Part shown: positions 17,907 through 26,670 of the stretch, one piece after another | Position numbering within the stretch: position 1 is the first letter of the stretch | How the letters are laid out: every line of letters begins with the position of its first letter | From: Caldilineaceae bacterium bin5 | GTDB taxonomy: Bacteria; Chloroflexota; Anaerolineae; Caldilineales; Caldilineaceae | Assembly: GCA_002238445.1 (NCBI GenBank) | Contig: MPML01000027.1 | Coordinates: 1 to 58,260 of the forward strand | Reading direction: 5' to 3' | Length of the DNA stretch: 58,260 bases | Translations under genes and position numbers: made by a program | The notes under the pieces: generated by a model | Told to the model about the DNA's origin: nothing | Databases searched by the model: none | What the model saw: only the letters and a program-made list of their open reading frames with translations

Positions 17907-18764
17907 ATGAATGAAACACAGTTGGCTGCCCTATTGACCGACGTGGCTGGCGGTACGTTGTCGGTAGACGCAGCTTTGACCCGGCTGCGGACACTGCCAT
18001 TTGAGACGCTGGAAGGTGTGGCGACGCTGGACCATCACCGGCCGCTGCGGACCGGCTTCCCGGAAGTGATCTATTGCGAAGGGAAGACGGCGGAACAGGT
18101 GGGATTGATCGCGGAGCGGCTGGCAGCGCGGTCGGGCCGTGTTCTGGGGACGAGGGCGACTGAAGAACAGTACAGAGCGGCCCGGCAACGGGTGCCCGAA
18201 TTGGAGTGGCATGCGCTGGCGCGGTGTCTGTGGATGGACCGGGAACCGGCGACGGACTTGAAGCAGGGCGTTGTGGTAGTTTGCGCCGGGACAAGTGATC
18301 TACCTGTGCTGGAAGAGGCGGCCTTGACGTTGCGCCTGATGGGGCATGAACCGCGTCAAGTTACCGACGTGGGCGTTGCAGGTCTACACCGGCTCCTTCC
18401 CCACATTCCGACGCTGCAGGAGGCGAATGTGGTGATCGTAATCGCCGGCATGGAAGGGGCGTTAGCTTCGGTGGCGGCCGGTCTGACGCAGGCGCCGGTA
18501 ATCGCGGTGCCGACCAGCGTCGGATACGGCGCCAGTTTTGGCGGAATTGCTGCTTTGCTTGCCATGCTCAACAGCTGCGCGTCCGGACTGGCGGTGGTGA
18601 ACATCGACAACGGCTTTGGCGCAGGTCACATGGCGGCTATGATAAACAACAAGATTGAGGGCGGTTCCAGCGGTTCGAGCAATGGCAATACCCATCCCAG
18701 CTATGCGTCGCAATCAATGGCCGGTTCACAGGCAGGGCAACGGTGTGAAAATGAGAGAATCTGA
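17907..18764 (+). CDS. larB: Nickel-pincer cofactor biosynthesis protein LarB
   Basis: LarB carboxylates the pyridinium ring of nicotinic acid adenine dinucleotide and hydrolyses its phosphoanhydride, the first step of the nickel-pincer nucleotide cofactor. The 285-residue protein has a LarB N-terminal part and a C-terminal PurE-like (AIR carboxylase) domain with VVCAGTSDLPVLEEAALT, VIAGMEGALASVAAGL, and PTSVGYGASFGGIAALLAML near the end. The tail after about residue 250 is low complexity (Ser/Gly/Asn-rich) and overlaps larE. The ATG is at 17907. The order larB-larE-larC on one strand with tight spacing shows a dedicated operon. Confidence 0.95.
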   Translation: MNETQLAALLTDVAGGTLSVDAALTRLRTLPFETLEGVATLDHHRPLRTGFPEVIYCEGKTAEQVGLIAERLAARSGRVLGTRATEEQYRAARQRVPELEWHALARCLWMDREPATDLKQGVVVVCAGTSDLPVLEEAALTLRLMGHEPRQVTDVGVAGLHRLLPHIPTLQEANVVIVIAGMEGALASVAAGLTQAPVIAVPTSVGYGASFGGIAALLAMLNSCASGLAVVNIDNGFGAGHMAAMINNKIEGGSSGSSNGNTHPSYASQSMAGSQAGQRCENERI

Positions 18765-19674
18765 GACCCAAGCGCCGCCGTCGGCGCTCACAGTGGAAAC
18801 CGCCGCCAAGCTGGATGGAATGCGGACGACTCTGCAATCCTTTGGCTCGGTCATCGTGGCCTACTCCGGCGGCGTGGACAGTGCCGTGGTAATGGCGGTC
18901 GCCTACGATGCGTTGGGCGGCAGGTCGGCGACAACAGCGGAAGGGCAAGGCGCGCTGGCCTGCATTGGTGTTTCGCCCAGCTACCCGGCGCGCGAGATGC
19001 GGGACGCGGTCGCGCTGGCCGAAGAGATTGGGGTGCCCTACAGGCTGGTGGAGACCGAGGAGTATCTGGATCCCAATTACGCTGCGAATCCCAACAACCG
19101 CTGCTACTTCTGTAAGTCGGAGTTGCACAACCGGCTGCACGAGATTCTGCAGCAAGAGGATTGGGGGATAGTCTGCGACGGGACCAATGCCAGCGACATG
19201 GGCGATGACCGTCCGGGTGTGACGGCGGCGCGTGAGCGGGGCGTGCGATCGCCCTTGCTGGAGGCGGGCATCACGAAACCTGAGGTGCGCGCCATTGCCC
19301 GACATTTGGGTCTGCCGGTCTGGGACAAGCCGGCGATGGCCTGTCTTTCTTCACGCGTGCCCCATGGTACGGCGATCAGTCCAGAGCTGTTGCGGCAGAT
19401 CGAGGCGGCGGAGGACGTTCTGGTTGGTCTGGGTCTGCGCCAGTTCCGCGTGCGCCACCATGATGAGATCGCCCGACTTGAACTGCCGCCGGAAGAGTTT
19501 CCGACGATCATCGCCCACTATCAGGAGATAGTTGAAGGTATAAAGGCTGCCGGTTACCGCTTCGTCACCCTCGACCTGGCTGGATTCCGCAGCGGCGGCC
19601 TCAATGCGACTGCGAATGGGAGCGCGGATGGCGCGCTCGTTTCCGTGGAAGAGTTGATGTCGTTCGGCCAATGA
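18751..19674 (+). CDS. larE: Nickel-pincer cofactor sulfur-insertion protein LarE
   Basis: LarE adenylates the dicarboxylated precursor made by LarB and inserts sulfur to give two thioacids. The 307-residue protein is a PP-loop enzyme: the ATP-binding SGGVDS is at 39-44, followed by conserved NPNNRCYFCKSEL (C118, C121) and MACLSSRVPHGT (C198). LarE of Lactiplantibacillus plantarum gives up the sulfur of a cysteine corresponding to C198; forms with three cysteines are reported to use an iron-sulfur cluster instead, and this protein has a candidate three-cysteine set. I chose ATG at 18751, which overlaps the end of larB by 14 nt and suggests coupled translation; an upstream ATG at 18655 adds 32 residues that do not look conserved. 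Confidence 0.94.
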   Translation: MRESETQAPPSALTVETAAKLDGMRTTLQSFGSVIVAYSGGVDSAVVMAVAYDALGGRSATTAEGQGALACIGVSPSYPAREMRDAVALAEEIGVPYRLVETEEYLDPNYAANPNNRCYFCKSELHNRLHEILQQEDWGIVCDGTNASDMGDDRPGVTAARERGVRSPLLEAGITKPEVRAIARHLGLPVWDKPAMACLSSRVPHGTAISPELLRQIEAAEDVLVGLGLRQFRVRHHDEIARLELPPEEFPTIIAHYQEIVEGIKAAGYRFVTLDLAGFRSGGLNATANGSADGALVSVEELMSFGQ

Positions 19675-19726
19675 CCGGCGCCGGCCAGGATAGCGGGACC
19701 AGCCCTGGCTTGTAGCAACCACAACC

Positions 19727-20989
19727 ATGCCTCTCGCCTATCTCGACACTCCTTCCGGAATTTCCGGTGATATTTTTCTTGGCTGCCTGGTGGATGCAGG
19801 CTGGCCGTTGGCATCACTGCAAGACACTGCGGCCAGCCTGAACTTGCCGGACGGCAGTTGGCGCATCGCGGCGGAGCCTGTGATGCAAGGGGGGCTGCGT
19901 GCGACGCGCCTCGATGTGGAGGTACGCGAGGACAGGACCGAGCGTCATCTGGCGGACGTGCAGGAGATTATAGAGGCGGCCAACCTGGCGGCGGAGGTCA
20001 AGCGGCGCGCATGTGCCGTTTTCGTGCGACTGGCGGAGGCAGAGGCACGCATTCACGGCACGACGCCAGAGGCTGTCCACTTTCATGAGGTGGGCGCGCT
20101 GGATGCGATTGTCGATATCGTGGGTGTTTGTGCCGGGCTGCATGAACTGGCGATCGATACGCTGTGCGCGTCGGCACTGCCGCTCGGCCCGGGGTGGAGC
20201 AGTTCGATGCACGGGCGGATACCGCTGCCGGCGCCGGCGACACTCGAGTTGCTGGCTGGGGTGGGCGCGCCGACCGCGGCCGCGCCGGGACCGGGAGAAC
20301 TGGTTACGCCGACCGGCGCGGCGTTGCTGGCAGAGCTGGCGCAGTTTCGTCAGCCGTCGATGCGTCTGCACAGGATTGGTTACGGCGCCGGACAGAAGGT
20401 TTTTGACTGGCCCAATGTGGCCCGGCTGTGGCTGGGTGACGAGGTAGTTGAGGCGCCGAGCGAGACGGCTAGCGGTCCCTCCGAGTCATTGGTGGTGATC
20501 GAGACAAACATTGATGACATGAATCCGGAGTTGTACGAACCGGTGCAGAGCCATCTGTTTGAGGCTGGAGCGCTTGACGTCTGGACGACGGCAATCGGGA
20601 TGAAGAAGGCGCGGCCGGGTACGCTGCTCAGAGTCCTGGCTACGGCTGCTGATGAGTCCAAGCTGGCCGCGCTGCTTCTGCGCGAAACGACCACGCTGGG
20701 TGTGCGGGTAAACGCGGTTCGCCGCCACGTCGCCGAGCGAAATGTCGAGACGCTCGAGACGTCCTATGGGCCGGTGCGGGTAAAGGTGAAGCGGTTGGAC
20801 GGGCAGGCTGTCGGGGCAAAGCCGGAGTTCGAGGACTGCCAAGCCCTGGCCGAAGCCACCGGCTCGCCGTTGCCGGCGGTGTACGCGGCGGCGCTGGCAG
20901 CCGCGGCGCCTTTGGTCAGTACGCCATCCCAATTTCAGATGCAGGTGGAAGAAAGCGAGGAAGGGCCGGATGGCGAAGATGGTGCATAA
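19727..20989 (+). CDS. larC: Nickel-pincer cofactor nickel-insertion protein LarC
   Basis: LarC is a CTP-dependent cyclometallase that inserts nickel into the pincer precursor. The 420-residue protein begins with the family signature AYLDTPSGISGDIFLGCL and has the His/Glu-containing segment VHFHEVGALDAIVDIVG, GELVTPTGAALL, and VIETNIDDMNPELYEPV in the second half. It is one continuous frame, unlike L. plantarum, where larC1 and larC2 are joined by programmed frameshifting. It lies 52 nt after larE. No gene for the lactate-racemase-type apoenzyme LarA is in the window, so the user of the cofactor must be encoded elsewhere. Confidence 0.95.
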   Translation: MPLAYLDTPSGISGDIFLGCLVDAGWPLASLQDTAASLNLPDGSWRIAAEPVMQGGLRATRLDVEVREDRTERHLADVQEIIEAANLAAEVKRRACAVFVRLAEAEARIHGTTPEAVHFHEVGALDAIVDIVGVCAGLHELAIDTLCASALPLGPGWSSSMHGRIPLPAPATLELLAGVGAPTAAAPGPGELVTPTGAALLAELAQFRQPSMRLHRIGYGAGQKVFDWPNVARLWLGDEVVEAPSETASGPSESLVVIETNIDDMNPELYEPVQSHLFEAGALDVWTTAIGMKKARPGTLLRVLATAADESKLAALLLRETTTLGVRVNAVRRHVAERNVETLETSYGPVRVKVKRLDGQAVGAKPEFEDCQALAEATGSPLPAVYAAALAAAAPLVSTPSQFQMQVEESEEGPDGEDGA

Positions 20990-21401
20990 GGTTGTTCCCA
21001 TCGTTCTGCGTCGGCGTGAACGGCTGGAGATCCTGGCCTTTCGTCATCCGCAAGCCGGAACACAGCTGGTCAAAGGAACGCTGGAGACTGGTGAAAATGT
21101 GGAAGATGCCACGCTGCGTGAACTGGCGGAGGAGTCCGGCATCGAGAACGCTGTTATAGTACGGCCTCTTGGCGAGTTAACTCATCGGGGAATAGCGCAG
21201 CACTGGCGTCTGTTCTTGTGTAAAGTGCCGGGTGATCTGCCGGACCAGTGGTCTTTTTTCACCCAAGATGATGGGGGCCACCTGTTTGCTTTTTTCTGGC
21301 ACGAACTTGACAGGCCGGCGGATGACAGCTGGCACCCAGACTTTCACAGGGCCTTGAATTTGGTCCGCGGTCTGTTTCAGGAAGACAAAGCAAGTATCTA
21401 A
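20970..21401 (+). CDS. Nudix hydrolase
   Basis: The 143-residue protein has a full Nudix box, G-x5-E-x7-RE-x2-EE-x-G, at about 36-58 ([20 protein letters not shown] then SGI), which binds magnesium and cleaves nucleoside-diphosphate-linked compounds. The region before it ([16 protein letters not shown]) and after it ([17 protein letters not shown]) fits small general Nudix enzymes. The ATG at 20970 overlaps larC by 20 nt; a second ATG at 20979 is also possible. Overlap with larC suggests the same transcript, though no link to pincer cofactor synthesis is known. Confidence 0.9.
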   Translation: MAKMVHKVVPIVLRRRERLEILAFRHPQAGTQLVKGTLETGENVEDATLRELAEESGIENAVIVRPLGELTHRGIAQHWRLFLCKVPGDLPDQWSFFTQDDGGHLFAFFWHELDRPADDSWHPDFHRALNLVRGLFQEDKASI

Positions 21402-21435
21402 ACTGCCTAAGTTTGATTTACGAGGAGATTTCGCA

Positions 21436-22296
21436 ATGATTCCGCAACGACTTTTCGGCCGCACAGGCCACAGTAGCACGGTTACCCTTTTTGGTGCAGC
21501 CGCGATAGGACGTGTTTCACAGGCGGACGCCGACCGCACGGTGGAGCTGCTGCTCGACTACGGCGTCAATCACATTGACACGGCAGCCAGCTACGGCGAT
21601 GCCGAGCTGTTGCTCGGCCCATGGCTTGAGAAATACCGAGACCGATTCTTTCTGGCGACCAAGACGAATGAACGTGACTATGCAGGCGCCAAGGCGCAGA
21701 TCCGCAGTTCGCTGGAGCGGATGCGGGTGGACCAGATCGACCTGATCCAATTCCACAATCTTGGACATCCCGATGAATGGGATATGGCGATGGGCGAGAA
21801 CGGCGCGCTCGAAGCGGCTAAGGAGGCTCGTGACGAGGGGCTGGTGAAACACATCGGCGTTACCGGCCACGGCCTCAAAATTGCGGCGTTTCATTATCGG
21901 AGTTTGCAGGCGTTCGATTTCGATTCAATTCTGCTTCCCTGGAACATTCAGCTGAAGCAGAACAGCCAGTACGCGACTGACTTTGAAAGGGTAGTCGGTC
22001 TGGCGCGCGAGCGGGGCCTGGCGGTGCAGGCGATAAAGTCGCTGGTGCGCGGGCCCTGGGGCACGACGCCTAAGAATCGTACCACCTGGTACCAGCCCCT
22101 GGAGGAGCAGGCTGACATCGATCGGGCCATCCATTGGATGCTGGCGCAAGGAGATCTGTTCCTGAATACGGCGGGCGACATAAAACTGCTACCCAAGGTT
22201 CTTGACGCGGCAAGCCGATTCAAGGGCGAGGGCCCGAGCGACGAAGAGATGTTGGCGATGGTGGCGGAACAGAGTATGACGCCACTGTTCGCATAG
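21436..22296 (+). CDS. Aldo/keto reductase, third in the window
   Basis: The 286-residue protein is of the aldo/keto reductase fold but shorter than, and only distantly similar to, the tandem pair. Tetrad residues are D48 and Y53 ([13 protein letters not shown]), K76 (FLATKTNER) and H107 (LIQFHNLGH). It belongs to the group of short bacterial reductases near YcsN and related ferredoxin-type-fused proteins, but no ferredoxin tail is present. An AGGAG site (in ACGAGGAGATT) lies about 10 bases before the ATG. A strong stem-loop follows six bases after its stop. Confidence 0.92.
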   Translation: MIPQRLFGRTGHSSTVTLFGAAAIGRVSQADADRTVELLLDYGVNHIDTAASYGDAELLLGPWLEKYRDRFFLATKTNERDYAGAKAQIRSSLERMRVDQIDLIQFHNLGHPDEWDMAMGENGALEAAKEARDEGLVKHIGVTGHGLKIAAFHYRSLQAFDFDSILLPWNIQLKQNSQYATDFERVVGLARERGLAVQAIKSLVRGPWGTTPKNRTTWYQPLEEQADIDRAIHWMLAQGDLFLNTAGDIKLLPKVLDAASRFKGEGPSDEEMLAMVAEQSMTPLFA

Positions 22297-22301
22297 CCAA
22301 G

Positions 22302-22328
22302 CGGTCGACGCTCTGCAGGCGTCGACCG
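22302..22328 (+). terminator. Stem-loop after the third aldo/keto reductase gene
   Basis: Perfect 10-bp arms CGGTCGACGC (22302-22311) and GCGTCGACCG (22319-22328) with a 7-base loop, starting 6 bases after the stop codon. No T-run follows, so it could be a factor-dependent terminator or a processing/stability hairpin rather than a classical intrinsic terminator. Confidence 0.5.
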
Positions 22329-22341
22329 GCGCGGCGGTTCG

Positions 22342-22965
22342 ATGCGTTCGATCTACCTGTTACTTTACCGGCTGCTCTACAATGAGCTGGCCTGGGCCTA
22401 TGATGCGGTGAGTTGGGCTGTCAGCCTCGGGCGGTGGGATGCCTGGCGGCGGGCAGCTCTGCCTTTTGTGCGCGGGGAGCGGGTGCTTGAGGTTGGGTTT
22501 GGCACGGGGGCGTTGCTGCCGGTTTTGCAGAGAGGGCGGCGCGGCGTAATTGGCATCGAACCGTCGGCGGCGATGCAGCGCATCGCCCGGCAAAAGCTGC
22601 GCCGACGGGGTGTGACAGTTCCATGTGTACAAGGCACTGGGCAGAAACTGCCCTTTTGCGACACAGCCTTCGATACGATCGTCTGTGCGTTTCCCTCGTC
22701 CTATATCCTCGACCCAAGTACACACCAGGAGTTTGCCCGCTGTCTGCGACCGGGAGGGCGGATTCTGATCGTTGAGGTTGTCCTGGCAGATGCTGGTCCG
22801 CTGCTGAGTATGCTGTTCCATATGGTCTTTCCGGCAACTGAAGGCGCCTTCGAAAAGCTTGATAATGGTGTACAGAGGTCGGGGCTGGCTATTGAGGAGC
22901 ATGTGGTCGGGCAGGGAGCGGTTCGGCCGGTGGTGATCGTGGTGGAAGCGCAGGGCGGCCAATGA
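22342..22965 (+). CDS. Class I SAM-dependent methyltransferase
   Basis: The 207-residue protein shows motif I of Rossmann-fold methyltransferases (VLEVGFGTGAL, residues 48-58), an acidic motif II region (GVIGIEPSAAM), the post-I motif VQGTGQKLPF and CLRPGGRILIVEVV, as in the UbiE/COQ5-like group. The N terminus has a hydrophobic patch (IYLLLYRLLY) that may touch the membrane. The substrate is unknown. Its stop overlaps the start of the next gene in ATGA, so the two are translationally coupled. Confidence 0.88.
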   Translation: MRSIYLLLYRLLYNELAWAYDAVSWAVSLGRWDAWRRAALPFVRGERVLEVGFGTGALLPVLQRGRRGVIGIEPSAAMQRIARQKLRRRGVTVPCVQGTGQKLPFCDTAFDTIVCAFPSSYILDPSTHQEFARCLRPGGRILIVEVVLADAGPLLSMLFHMVFPATEGAFEKLDNGVQRSGLAIEEHVVGQGAVRPVVIVVEAQGGQ

Positions 22966-23768
22966 GCCCGCCCTCGGTCCATGATCGATTTTCTGGCGGG
23001 CTGTCCCCGCACTGGCTCCAAACGACGAGCGGGGCCGGTTTCGTGGGCCACGGCAGTTCCAGCCTCCTGTTGGGAAACAGCGAAGCAACTGACCAGGTCT
23101 ATACAAACGCGCAGATTGACGACTATCAGGGCTTACCCCGCGCAGACTTTCTGTGGCGGCCTCCTTTACGCCTGACTGTGCGCGCTCGATTTTCCCACAA
23201 CAGCGGGCAACTTACCGGAACAGCCGGCTTTGGCTTCTGGAACGAACCTGTGCGCATGCGCGGATTTCGGCGGCTGGCGTTGCCGCAGGCCCTGTGGTTT
23301 TTCTATGCAGGACCGGATGCCGACATGCGTCTGGCGCTGGACAAGCCGGGCTGGGGATGGAAGGCCGCTGTTATCGATACGCGCACGCGCCGGTTCCAGG
23401 CGATGGCGCCTTTTCTGGCTGCGACAGCGCCGCTGATGCGGGTGCCGCTGTTGTATCGCTGGCTGTGGCGATCGGGTCAAAGGGCGGCGGGCATTGCCGA
23501 ACGGCTGGTCCCCGCGGCGATGCAGGACTGGCACATCTACTGCATTGACTGGGGGCGGGAAAGGGTGGGCTTTTTTCTGGATGGGCGTATGCTGCTGGAA
23601 GCGTCGCATGCGCCGGCCGGTCCGCTTGGGCTTGTCATTTGGCTGGACAACCAGTTCCTGCAGGTGGCACCCTGGGGGTTATTCCGCTGGGGACTGGTGG
23701 GGAAGGACGAGGCCCAATGGTTGGAGATCGACTGGCTGGCGGCTGAAAGCGGAGCAGGCATGGAATGA
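22962..23768 (+). CDS. Concanavalin-A-like lectin/glucanase-fold protein, unknown function
   Basis: The 268-residue protein has no signal peptide. Beta-rich segments such as PLRLTVRARFSHNSGQLTGT, AGFGFWNEP, and DWHIYCIDWGRERVGFFLDG resemble the jelly roll of GH16-like or LamG-like domains; the last is typical of the strand where a glucanase fold wraps its ligand. The GH16 catalytic motif ExDxxE is not seen, so catalysis is doubtful. The gene overlaps the methyltransferase gene by 4 nt (ATGA), which implies a shared job, perhaps modification or recognition of a sugar or lipid. Name and role remain open. Confidence 0.7.
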   Translation: MSPPSVHDRFSGGLSPHWLQTTSGAGFVGHGSSSLLLGNSEATDQVYTNAQIDDYQGLPRADFLWRPPLRLTVRARFSHNSGQLTGTAGFGFWNEPVRMRGFRRLALPQALWFFYAGPDADMRLALDKPGWGWKAAVIDTRTRRFQAMAPFLAATAPLMRVPLLYRWLWRSGQRAAGIAERLVPAAMQDWHIYCIDWGRERVGFFLDGRMLLEASHAPAGPLGLVIWLDNQFLQVAPWGLFRWGLVGKDEAQWLEIDWLAAESGAGME

Positions 23769-23827
23769 GCAGGGTTATTCAGGCGGCAACCAAGCTCTGG
23801 CATCGACTGCCCAGGTCCTTTCGGCAG

Positions 23828-24970
23828 CTAGCCGAACCTCACCTTTGATGAGTCGGCGCTACTGGCGCCAGTCAGGCGGTACTTTTCTACAATTTCGGGG
23901 TTGAGTCTATGTCCCGATCCAGGCTCCTGTGACAATACAAGGTGTCCTTCTTCTATTCGCTCCGGTGGTGACAGCAGATCGGCGCGCCAGTCGACCTCGC
24001 CCCAGGCATATTCGAGGATGTAGAAGTTGGTCCAGGCGGCGGCGGCCTGGGCGGTGAATGCGGTCGAGAGCGGGCCGGCGGGGTTGTGTGGGGCGACCAG
24101 GATTTGGTTCATACGGGCGGCTGCGGCGATTTCGTTCAGCTCCAGGATGCCGCCGCAATGTTTCACGTCCGGCATAATGACGTCGACGCAGCGCTGGGCT
24201 GTGAATGGGCGAAAGCCTTCGATGCCGAAGACACTCTCTGCCGAGGCGATCGGTTGGGGGACGCGGGCGGCGACGGCAGCCAAGCCAGCGGTATCGGTAT
24301 GCGCGACAGGCTCCTCGTACCAGAACAAGTTTACGTCTGCCAGCTCCTGCCCGACGGTAACCGCTTCCGAAACCTCCATACGGCTGTGACAGTCGACCGC
24401 CAGCTCGACGGAGTCTCCGATCGCCTTGCGCACGGCTCGAACGCGCTCGACGCCGGGGCGCCAGTCTGCCAGGGGGCCGGTTCGGTAGCGATAGGGATGG
24501 CGCAGCTCGTCGAAAGGCGCCATTTTGATGGCGGTGAAGCCTTCGTCGACGGCCTGGCTGGCGGCCACGGCAAAGCCGGCGGGCGAGCGATCGGTGACGT
24601 GGCGGTTGATGTTGGCGTAGAGCCGCAGGCGGTCGCGGACGGCGCCGCCGAAGAGGACATGCAGCGGTACGTTCAAAGATTGCGCCAGGACATCCCACAG
24701 CGCTTGTTCCAGACCGCTCAGGGCCGTGTTGTAGACGCGGCCGCCGTCTTTGCGGCGCAGCATCTGCCGGATGCGGGCGATATGGCGGGGGTCTTCGCCT
24801 GCCAGCGTCTGATCGAACTGCTCAATTGCGGCGACGCAGAGGGCGTCGTTGCCGTTGTGGCTGGCCTCGCCGACGCCTGTGATGCCGGCGTCGGTTGCGA
24901 CGACAACGTGCAGCCAGTCGCCGCGGTGATTGACGTGGACAACGAGAGTGGAAATCGACTCAATCTTCAC
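23828..24970 (-). CDS. Enolase-superfamily enzyme (mandelate racemase/muconate lactonizing type)
   Basis: The 380-residue barrel enzyme has the N-terminal capping domain (about 1-115) followed by the barrel with K149 (FTAIKMAPF), metal ligands D193 (AVDCHSRMEV), E219/E220 (WYEEPVAH) and E245 (ASAESVFG), D268-K270 (IMPDVKHCGG) and H295 (VAPHNPAGP). These enzymes take a proton next to a carboxylate; most relatives dehydrate or racemise sugar acids. I chose GTG at 24970 because AAGGGAG lies about 8 bases upstream and family similarity starts at KIESISTLVV; the frame stays open 14 codons further. The tail of the plus-strand lectin gene converges on it. Confidence 0.9.
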   Translation of the reverse strand: MKIESISTLVVHVNHRGDWLHVVVATDAGITGVGEASHNGNDALCVAAIEQFDQTLAGEDPRHIARIRQMLRRKDGGRVYNTALSGLEQALWDVLAQSLNVPLHVLFGGAVRDRLRLYANINRHVTDRSPAGFAVAASQAVDEGFTAIKMAPFDELRHPYRYRTGPLADWRPGVERVRAVRKAIGDSVELAVDCHSRMEVSEAVTVGQELADVNLFWYEEPVAHTDTAGLAAVAARVPQPIASAESVFGIEGFRPFTAQRCVDVIMPDVKHCGGILELNEIAAAARMNQILVAPHNPAGPLSTAFTAQAAAAWTNFYILEYAWGEVDWRADLLSPPERIEEGHLVLSQEPGSGHRLNPEIVEKYRLTGASSADSSKVRFG

Positions 24971-25494
24971 GGATCGTACTCCCTTGATGAGAAGCCTTCT
25001 GAAGAGGGTCAACTGTTCGTCTTACGGCACACTTCCAGACGCTTTATGGAGACTTGGATAGAGGTAACCCCTGTCTTATGAAAGTGTTAGGAATCTCTAT
25101 GAAGGTGTCGATTCAGGCCAAGTCCAGCGAAGGCAGGTTTCTCAACCAAACGGCGCGTAATCTCAATTGTCGAAAACAGGCCTCAGACGAAGCCCGGCTG
25201 AAAACACTTTCTTTGTGCACACATTGCGCACACTTACCATTAAGGTCATGCTCTAATATTGCAAGGTATGGCAGGGCTGTCAAGCTTTGACAATAGAGGC
25301 ACTGACGGAACGACCAGCTGTCCGGCTGACACCATTAACAGGTCGGACAGCTGTTCCGGCGTAATGTAATCCCGCGCGCGTGGAGTGCTGGGCTGGGACG
25401 GTGAAGCGAGGAGAGGGTGAAGCGAAGAGAGGAAAGAGCAAGGAGCAAGGAGCAAGGAGTGAAGCGTGTCAGCTCTTCACTCCTTTGCGTCGAA
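24971..25494. other. Intergenic region with a hairpin and short tandem repeats
   Basis: This stretch of about 520 bp separates two minus-strand genes. It contains a 10-bp-arm hairpin (25315-25353, entered separately) and a purine-rich run around 25400-25465 in which GAGCAAG or AGGAGCA is repeated several times. No gene is credible; a 78-residue plus-strand frame at 25054 shows no family features. Confidence 0.6.
25315..25353 (-). terminator. Inverted repeat downstream of the surface-protein gene region
   Basis: Perfect arms CAGCTGTCCG (25315-25324) and CGGACAGCTG (25344-25353) with a 19-base loop. It lies in the gap between the surface-protein gene stop (25495) and the enolase-superfamily gene, both on the minus strand. 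There is no clear T-run, so it may be a weak terminator or a protein-binding palindrome. Confidence 0.4.
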
Positions 25495-26670
25495 TTACCA
25501 AGCCAGGTGTGTCACAGTGCCGTATTGGTCGATGGTGAATATGTAGGGCTTATTGGCGGCGTAGATTGTGTCGGCGTAGTAGGTGGAGACGTGTAGCCTG
25601 CCGTTGTCGGTCAGGAAGCGGACGATGACTTTCTTACCAGTGCCTGTGCTCGTTCCGTTGTACAGCTCGACTGCGGACGGCGTATGGCCGAGCGGGTAGT
25701 CGGAGATCAGTTCAGCGACCGATGCAAATATCGGGCCACTGAAAACTTCCTTTCGGCCGACGAAATGGAAGTGCAACGCGCCGGAATCAATGTCACGGCA
25801 GACCTGCACGGGCGTTGCAGGATGGGCTACGATGCAAGTTGTGGGCGGCGGCGAGTCAGGCTTTTCGGATTCAGACGTCGGCGTGTTGACCGGTGGCGTG
25901 GAAGTCGGCAAAACCGTGGTAATGACCATCACCTGGTCCAAAGGCACTACTGGCGCGCTGGTTGGCTGGGACAGCGGTTCCACTGGCGGTGGCCCGGAAT
26001 CAGATCCTGTGGTGTGCTGTAATTCCGTCGGTGTCGGCGTCGGTGTGAAGGTCGGTGTTGACGTTGGTATGGGAGTCGGCCTACTGGTGGGACTCTGTGT
26101 TGGCCGAACGGGCGGATTCACCACAGTGTTGCAAGGCGTCTCGGTGGCAGTTGGGGTGACGGTGGGAGGCACGTCTTTGACGGTGAAGTCGATAGCTCTG
26201 TTCGCTACAACAGTGTCGATACCGTCTATTCTTGCTATCACATCGGCCCTAATAGAGTACCTTGGCTCTCCCCCAGTTGGGCAAGACCCAGATATTCTGA
26301 AGTTGATAACCATTCGATTGCCGTCGCTGACTGGGGTGATTGATCTGCTACTGGGCCAGCCGCTCCCATGGCAACTCTGCGTGTCTGTTAACACGGAGTC
26401 ATTTCTATACACCCAGGCTTTCAGGGCAAAACCTGTAGCGCTTGAACTGTAGGTCTCAAATATGTAGTCGTCATGAATACTGACCTTGACCGATGTTCCT
26501 GTTCCTGATGGGACTGGGTTTTTCCCTAGTGAAATGTCTACTATATAGCTCTTGGCGTGTGCGACTGAGGGTTCAATTGCGTTGTTCGCCAGGAGTGTCG
26601 ACAACACGATTACGAGGCAGAGTGTTGTCGTAAGGCCCAAACCGTGCAATGAACGAATGGGGCGTTTCAT
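25495..26670 (-). CDS. Secreted surface protein with Pro/Thr-rich linker
   Basis: The 391-residue protein starts at ATG 26670 with CGGAG upstream. Its N terminus (MKRPIRSLHGLGLTTTLCL and further hydrophobic residues, ending SVAHA) is a signal peptide with likely cleavage after AHA. A beta-rich, Ig-like domain follows (about 35-165, with two cysteines in TQSCHGSG and SGSCPTGG). Next comes a long Pro/Thr/Ser linker rich in TPT and PTPIPTS repeats (about 165-280) and a C-terminal domain of about 100 residues with RFLTDNGRLHVSTYYADT. Such linkers are common in extracellular proteins of Chloroflexota. No sortase signal or catalytic motif is visible. A frame extending 90 codons upstream is open but carries no signal sequence. 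Confidence 0.8.
   Translation of the reverse strand: MKRPIRSLHGLGLTTTLCLVIVLSTLLANNAIEPSVAHAKSYIVDISLGKNPVPSGTGTSVKVSIHDDYIFETYSSSATGFALKAWVYRNDSVLTDTQSCHGSGWPSSRSITPVSDGNRMVINFRISGSCPTGGEPRYSIRADVIARIDGIDTVVANRAIDFTVKDVPPTVTPTATETPCNTVVNPPVRPTQSPTSRPTPIPTSTPTFTPTPTPTELQHTTGSDSGPPPVEPLSQPTSAPVVPLDQVMVITTVLPTSTPPVNTPTSESEKPDSPPPTTCIVAHPATPVQVCRDIDSGALHFHFVGRKEVFSGPIFASVAELISDYPLGHTPSAVELYNGTSTGTGKKVIVRFLTDNGRLHVSTYYADTIYAANKPYIFTIDQYGTVTHLAW

Noticed and set aside
16615..18294. A 559-codon open frame on the minus strand opposite the second aldo/keto reductase and larB
   Set aside because: Its sequence is a mirror of well-conserved plus-strand genes in high-GC DNA and shows no domain; part of it repeats because the plus-strand genes are duplicated.
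22360..23106. A 248-codon minus-strand frame opposite the methyltransferase gene
   Set aside because: No family features, and the plus strand has a methyltransferase motif I and a coupled downstream gene.
25054..25290. A 78-codon plus-strand frame in the gap before the surface-protein gene
   Set aside because: No ribosome binding site, odd composition and no recognisable domain.
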